DNA of 13,841 nt from Physocladia obscura. Lineage: Eukaryota; Chytridiomycota; Chytridiomycetes; Chytridiales; Chytriomycetaceae. The notes beneath the pieces were generated by a model that was not told the DNA's origin, ran no database searches, and saw only the letters and a program-made list of their open reading frames with translations. The DNA lies in the NCBI GenBank assembly GCA_027596945.1, contig JADGJH010000846.1, positions 1 through 13,841 on the forward strand, given 5' to 3'. Within the stretch, counting starts at the first letter, position 1. The number at the start of each line of letters is the position of its first letter. A program made the position numbers and the translations under genes. This document shows positions 9,826-13,841 of the stretch, in pieces.

Positions 9826-9828
9826 CTA
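9826..9828 (-). other. In-frame TAG inside the NACHT region
   Basis: The minus strand reads VSTIA, then TAG, then DIAQKIPEFKNHLK in the same frame. Both sides are typical NACHT sequence between the P-loop and Walker B. No GT-AG intron removes the TAG. In relatives as I recall them, a Tyr follows TIA, so a Tyr codon may have been lost. Confidence 0.8.
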
Positions 9829-10319
9829 CGCAATTGTTGAAACCAATTTTTCTGCGCTGTTCTTGAGAGAATCGTTGTGTTTGCAATAAAACACCGATCC
9901 AAGGCTATGAGTTTTTGGCAAATGCTTGCTGGTGAGCCAAGCAATCATTGACTTTTCCAACCCGGCTCCTCCATTCAACCAAAGCATATGACCAGTATCA
10001 GTTTTTTTACGCTGAAGCCACTGATTCACCACATTAATTGCCCAGCCACGAGTTCCTTCGACAAAAACACTAGAGAACCCAGCAATATCACTTTTAAAGT
10101 CGACTGTCAACCACGACTTTAATTCGTCTTTTTCGGAAACAAGATAGGAGGCTAATGGTGCCGGAATTGTTGCAGATTCTGCCGATTGATTCAAAAATGT
10201 TATGATGTTGGTGTGCAATATCAACAGCTGTTTTTCGAAGTCTGGACTACCTGGATTCTTGCCGCTAAGCTCGCTATACAGCAGGCCGGAAGTCATAAAA
10301 TAAACTGGACCTTTTGCTT

Positions 10320-10685
10320 CCTCGCCACTTTGGAAGTCACGCACCGCGGTGATTTTCTTTTTTCGGTCAAGGGCATATTTGAGGTCCAGATTGCAATTTA
10401 TCGAAGCTTGGTATTTACTATTGAGAAAGATAGTCACGACTTTGCTTTTTTCGATGGCTTCAGACATGGCGATATAAATGTCTCCGCGCATTATTTCATC
10501 GTCCATCCAAACGTTGAGTTTGAATCGTTTCATCAGCTGCTCTTTGATGTATTGAACTTTAGGCTTTGAATCCCAGCTGTTACATAAAATTAAAATAAAA
10601 CTAAAATTCAAAAAAGAAACTTCCAGTGCAAATAAATGAAAACTCAACTGATAGGATAAAATCACATCAAATGACCTATCAGTAA
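10320..10685 (-). other. First TIR domain
   Basis: The strand-A motif SFDVILSYHWDSK is interrupted by a 72-bp intron (10577-10648) within the His codon (CA|C). It is followed by a helix, the strand-B/BB-loop region VWMDDEIMRGDIY, the helix AMSEAIEKS, the strand VVTIFLNSKYQAS and the helix LDLKYALDRKKKI. The order and spacing are those of a full-length TIR domain. At the position I align with the SARM1 catalytic Glu this copy has Asp (LDLKYAL). Confidence 0.85.
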
Positions 10686-10947
10686 ATACTTCGACAGTAA
10701 TAGGAGGTTTTTCTGATAAAGAATGCAGAGGCTTTGGTGTGACAGTAGTGGATGGCGCAGAAAATGAAAGCAGCGAAAATTCTTTGAGCGTTTTGGGAAC
10801 TGGAAAAACTTTAGCCACCGAATTTTCACTCTTTACATTGTCGATTAATTTTTTGAGCGTCAAGTCACTTTCCAGTACACAAAGTTCATTTTCGAATTCA
10901 CATTTTATTGATACATAACCGCATGGAATATCCAGCCTTTTCGCCAT

Positions 10948-10972
10948 CTGGTCGAAAAATTGATCAAATTAC
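10948..10972 (-). other. 25-nt GT-AG segment within the PB1-like coding region
   Basis: The PB1 helix LIHFCELK ends at 10973, and the next PB1 segment, MAKRLDIPCGY, begins at 10947 in another frame. The 25 nt between begin GTAATT and end CCAG, like an intron, but they are only half the length of the shortest other intron in this window (48 bp). It may be a deletion-shrunken intron or an insertion. An alternative 81-nt intron (10948-11028, donor GTGACG) would also keep the frame but would remove the PB1 helix. Confidence 0.45.
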
Positions 10973-11124
10973 CTTGAGTTCACAAAAGTGGATCAATGAC
11001 TCCACCTCGTTTTTCAGTCGATCGTCACTCTTCGAATATCGATAATGAATGTTTCCCTGTCGTATATAACTCGAATGCGTTCTCCTGATGATGGAGCGAC
11101 CAGTGAAATAACAAATTTTAACAT

Positions 11125-11618
11125 GGGAATTATTTGCTGATACAAATTTTAGCAACTTTTTTTTTTTTTGATTATTAAATATTTATAGAATCATAAAAAT
11201 CAAACAACATAACATTGGTTTGAAAACTATTTTGTTACACACACATGTTTCTGCAAAGATGAATGTATAATCTTTGATTTATAACTAATAGTGAAAAGAA
11301 TATTTTTTCTTTTTTGGTGAACCCAAAGTGAACACAAACCAAAATCATCTGCTAGAAAAAACAACAGAGGCCTAGCTGCGGTGGAACGATTTGTCTATAT
11401 TGGATTGATCAATTTGTGTTCACGATACAACGCAGTCTTTTTGATTTCGATTGCAGTGTCCGGGTACCAGTGGCACAATGCCCGTGAAAAGTGTGCGCTC
11501 CCGAATCAGCTTTATTGATCACATATACACTAGAACATAGTAACAATATCTTGAAACGCCGAGATTAACAAAACGACAAACTTTATTTCTTTTCTTTTAC
11601 TGCAAAGAACACCGACTT
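11125..11618. promoter_or_regulatory. Monooxygenase 3' flank and NLR-like gene 5' flank
   Basis: Both neighbours are on the minus strand, so this 494-bp region should hold the end of the monooxygenase transcript and the start of the NLR-like transcript. A 13-base T run lies at 11157-11169, just upstream of the NLR-like ATG. The middle part (about 11360-11520) is less AT-rich but shows no open frame, tRNA or other RNA that I can recognise. Confidence 0.35.
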
Positions 11619-12941
11619 TCACTTCTTTACGTTCTGCGCCTTGTATTTTGAAATAACAAGTTCAAAATCTGTGCGATAGTCGTAGTTTACGAATCCGTCG
11701 GCTACGCCAAACACAGAAAAAATAGAAAAAACAGTTTTCATGACAAAACGGCCGATAACTGCTTGAACTCGCGACGAAACTTTCAATTGGTTTCCAATAC
11801 TTCTCGACTCGCGACAAACCTTGCGTGCACGGCCAATGCGAATTTCATCAAACAACGTAAAGATGGTCTCGTACTCGTTTGGAGAGAATTCAGCAAAAAG
11901 ATCCGAAACGGTTGCTGCGTCTTCAAGGCCGGTGTTCATGCCTTGACCGATAGCAGGGAGTGTGCCGTGCGCCGCGTCACCGACAAGAAGAACGCGGCCT
12001 TTATGGAAGGACGGCAAGTCTGGCAGATCGTAAACGTTGACTGGCGTAAGTCGCAGTGAGTGGCGGATGCAGCGAACAAGATTCTCGGGTGCGCCCCACT
12101 CCTGAACAATGTCAGCAAGCTGCTTGGATTCTTTGGGCAAATCGCTGACGGGCTTCCATGTTTCGTTGGGGTCAATGTCATTGGGCTTATCGCGCGTCTG
12201 CAGCAAATACCACGCCCCTCTATTTTCTGACGTGTGGCCAGTGAAAATGTTTCTTCCAGCCACCGCATCCGTGTACAGCCCAATGTCTTTGTCCAGCTCG
12301 AGTTTTTTCCCGTCGTAAATCGCGCCTCGTTCAAAAACGCCAATGTATCCTACCCAATAAAACTGAGGATTTGGATGCTCGGGAAACGTGAGTTGGCGCG
12401 TGACAGAGTGGATGCCGTCGGCGCCAATGACCAAATCGGCCACAATAGTGGATCCGTCTGCAAATTTTGCGGTGACGTTGTCAGCTGTCTGGACCAGACC
12501 AACGAGTTTTTTGGCAGTCAGAATGGGCACGCCGGATTTGTTGCAGGCCCTGGCCACGACACCATGGATGGTTTCGCGCAGGAAGTAGCCCAGACTGTTC
12601 TTTGCGCGCGTGTTGAAGTGCTCGATGGGATCGTCTCCGTTCATTTTGTGCATCATTAGATGCAGGATGTCGGTATGAGGCTGGGCCATCAAGTCGTCGT
12701 AGAGGCCGAGGCTCTTGAGGGCGCGGTAGCCGTTCATCGACAGGTCCACGGCGCCACCCTGCACTTCGCCAAATTGCACGTCGACAGTCGTTGTTCCGGA
12801 TGCCAGCGCCGCCTTGACAGCCGCCGTCACGTCGAAGCGGTCGACGAGTGTCACGTTGTGGCCGTGTTTCTTGAGGCCGTACGCCGTCGCCGCGCCAACT
12901 GGCCCTGCGCCAATCACCAGAATGGTCGATTTTTGTGTCAT
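11619..12941 (-). CDS. FAD-dependent (class A) monooxygenase, substrate unknown
   Basis: A single uninterrupted frame of 440 residues. The Rossmann FAD-binding motif GAGPVG is at residues 11-16, ending in the acidic strand TLVDR. The DG motif (VIGADGIHS) is near residues 170-179, and the second FAD motif LLVGDAAHGTLPAIGQGMN, with Gly-Asp at 321-322, is followed by GLEDAA. These three motifs define the p-hydroxybenzoate-hydroxylase-like group, which uses FAD, NAD(P)H and O2 to hydroxylate (often aromatic) substrates. An Ala/Thr-rich stretch (residues about 37-56) separates the first strand from GGAVDLSMNG and looks longer than usual. The hydrophobic C-terminal segment (VMKTVFSIFSVFGVADGF) could touch a membrane. 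The start is the only ATG just ahead of the Rossmann strand; the frame is open for another 19 codons upstream without an ATG. Unlike every other solid gene here it has no intron, and its 5' part is visibly GC-richer. Confidence 0.93.
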   Translation of the reverse strand: MTQKSTILVIGAGPVGAATAYGLKKHGHNVTLVDRFDVTAAVKAALASGTTTVDVQFGEVQGGAVDLSMNGYRALKSLGLYDDLMAQPHTDILHLMMHKMNGDDPIEHFNTRAKNSLGYFLRETIHGVVARACNKSGVPILTAKKLVGLVQTADNVTAKFADGSTIVADLVIGADGIHSVTRQLTFPEHPNPQFYWVGYIGVFERGAIYDGKKLELDKDIGLYTDAVAGRNIFTGHTSENRGAWYLLQTRDKPNDIDPNETWKPVSDLPKESKQLADIVQEWGAPENLVRCIRHSLRLTPVNVYDLPDLPSFHKGRVLLVGDAAHGTLPAIGQGMNTGLEDAATVSDLFAEFSPNEYETIFTLFDEIRIGRARKVCRESRSIGNQLKVSSRVQAVIGRFVMKTVFSIFSVFGVADGFVNYDYRTDFELVISKYKAQNVKK

Positions 12942-13841
12942 GATTCTGAAATCTCTAAATCGAAATTTCCTGTTGTTTACAATATGTGTGGGGTTCAAAA
13001 TGAATTTTCGCCAAAAAATTTTTTTTCGCGGATTGGCAACTGCAGTGTGAAGCTCGCGGATATGGCACTTAGCGATGTTAATACTAATTTGTCACTTAGT
13101 CCTGCCGTGATCTCGCTTTGATTCTATTCAACTTTGTGCACTTCCTTTATCCAGTAAAATTTTCTGAAAATTTTCGAAATTTTCATGATTGCTATACAAG
13201 CTCAAAATGAATGACTTGTCAACATCATTAAATAAAGAATTTTTATCAATTTGTTAGTTTGCGGTCTCAGATCAAACAGCTATGAGAACCAAATGTATTG
13301 CTCCGATTGATTTTATTATTTTCACTCTGTTATTGTGTTGATTCTTTCAAACCACTCTATGGATGTCTAAAATTTTCTTGCTCCGTATATCTATCGTGCC
13401 CAAAATTATGAAACTAATTAGCTGTCTTGAATTCTTGCCATTCACTTTTGCTTAGGTATATCCTGCAGCGAAAATGCGACAAAGCATATTGCAAAAACCG
13501 AAAAGTTTTTGATTCACTCTTTATTCCATGCTGATATAATCAAATATTGCAAAGTTAAATTTAAGCATTGTCAAATATTTGCAAGTCGACTGGCATCTAT
13601 ACTTGGCTCATGTTTCATTTATTTAAATTGATATATAAGCCACAGCTTGTAAAATGCACTTTAATCAAGAAGCAATATCCAAAAGTAAATAATGCATACA
13701 ACAACTTAGAATCAATTTAAACTTATAAACCTAATTTTTCTGGCGGGATCAGAGTATCAATTGTACTCAACTCTTGATACCATTAAATTGTTGCCCAAAA
13801 TTACTTCCATCAACTTATGAAACAAAGAATCAGTGGAGAAA
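12942..13841. other. Intergenic region upstream of the monooxygenase; no gene seen
   Basis: The part next to 12941 should hold the monooxygenase promoter and 5' UTR. The rest is AT-rich with frequent stops in all frames, and I find no supported exon, tRNA or repeat. A 7-bp inverted repeat (GTATCAA at 13754-13760, TTGATAC at 13774-13780) is visible but short enough to be chance. An edge gene could have its first exon beyond the window. Confidence 0.45.

Larger units (their letters stand above)
8022..11124 (-). pseudogene. NLR-like PB1-TIR-NACHT-SAM-TIR gene, apparently decayed
   Basis: Introns at 10577-10648, 8977-9028 and 8359-8416 join a long reading frame. Domains in order: an N-terminal PB1-like fold (ERIRVIYDRETF; LIHFCELK; KRLDIPCGYVSIKCEFE; VLESDLTLKKLI); TIR 1 (SFDVILSYHWDSK, NVWMDDEIMRGDIYIAMSEA, KVVTIFLNSKYQAS, KYALDRKKKI); a linker with FVEGTRGWA; NACHT with a P-loop-like NGGAGLEKS, Walker B FLIIIDALDEC and VTGRPEID; a winged-helix-like segment ending VLHKSLKDILTSPAR; a SAM domain (WSDSQVIAFIEEL to MGIGATDCMKIFRGLRAL); and a shortened TIR-like domain 2 (HPMVFVSFHFES, VVIVLISDAYQKS, SEYAVLRGKKIIPVRL). 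NLRs of this type are intracellular sensors that oligomerise, and TIR domains can cleave NAD+. Lesions: GxxxxGK changed to GxxxxEK, TAG at 9826-9828, a 1-nt frameshift near 9560-9569, and a disturbed frame in PB1. It is probably a decayed member of a multicopy family; sequence error is the alternative. Confidence 0.75.

Noticed and set aside
11460..11500. Possible tRNA or structured RNA around the CGGGTACC region
   Set aside because: Only 4-bp stems can be formed, with no T-loop or cloverleaf motifs.
12660..13121. Plus-strand open frame of 153 codons
   Set aside because: It is antisense to the 5' part of the monooxygenase; the GC-rich coding strand leaves the opposite strand open by chance.
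13754..13780. 7-bp inverted repeat as a terminator or mobile-element end
   Set aside because: Too short, and there is no transposase, target duplication or second copy in the window.
1..13841. CRISPR array, prophage, insertion sequence or bacterial operon
   Set aside because: The window has spliceosomal introns throughout and eukaryotic housekeeping genes; no spaced repeats or transposase were seen.

Overview
This window is nuclear DNA from a eukaryote with short spliceosomal introns (mostly 48-84 bp, GT-AG). It is most likely a zoosporic, chytrid-like early-diverging fungus. The evidence is a fungal-type Sec61 alpha gene, a fungal ankyrin-plus-DIL protein, AT-rich spacers, compact intron-rich genes, and a PB1/TIR/NACHT/SAM receptor-like gene of a kind not expected in Dikarya. 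The organism call is inference.

Layout, left to right. (1) A possible 3' end of a plus-strand gene at the edge (2-103). (2) A RanBP1-type Ran-binding protein on the minus strand (about 1326-186), spliced and highly recognisable, but with an in-frame TGA in place of a conserved arginine and two missense changes at conserved sites. (3) A divergent plus-strand gene of four inferred exons (about 1552-2425) for an unrecognised secreted single-pass membrane protein. (4) A spacer with an orphan 50-codon open frame (2744-2896). (5) A four-exon minus-strand gene (5764-2949, 879 aa) for an ankyrin-DIL protein whose whole ankyrin module, intron included, is tandemly duplicated. (6) SEC61 alpha on the minus strand (7683-5968, six coding exons, 475 aa), starting with a 7-nt coding exon. 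(7) A large minus-strand NLR-like gene (11124-8022) with the order PB1 - TIR - NACHT - winged-helix-like - SAM - second TIR-like domain, carrying several apparent lesions. (8) An intronless minus-strand FAD-dependent monooxygenase (12941-11619, 440 aa). (9) About 900 bp at the right end with no recognisable gene.

The genes do not form a functional cluster. SEC61, ankyrin-DIL and RanBP1 are housekeeping or trafficking genes. The candidate novel system is the TIR-NACHT-SAM-TIR gene: it combines an NLR-like core with a SARM1-like SAM-TIR tail, and both TIR domains have an intron at the same codon and phase, which points to an internal domain duplication. The three intact genes (SEC61, ankyrin-DIL, monooxygenase; about 1,800 codons) show no frame errors, while RanBP1 and the NLR-like gene show several. 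This argues that the breaks are real decay rather than general sequencing error.
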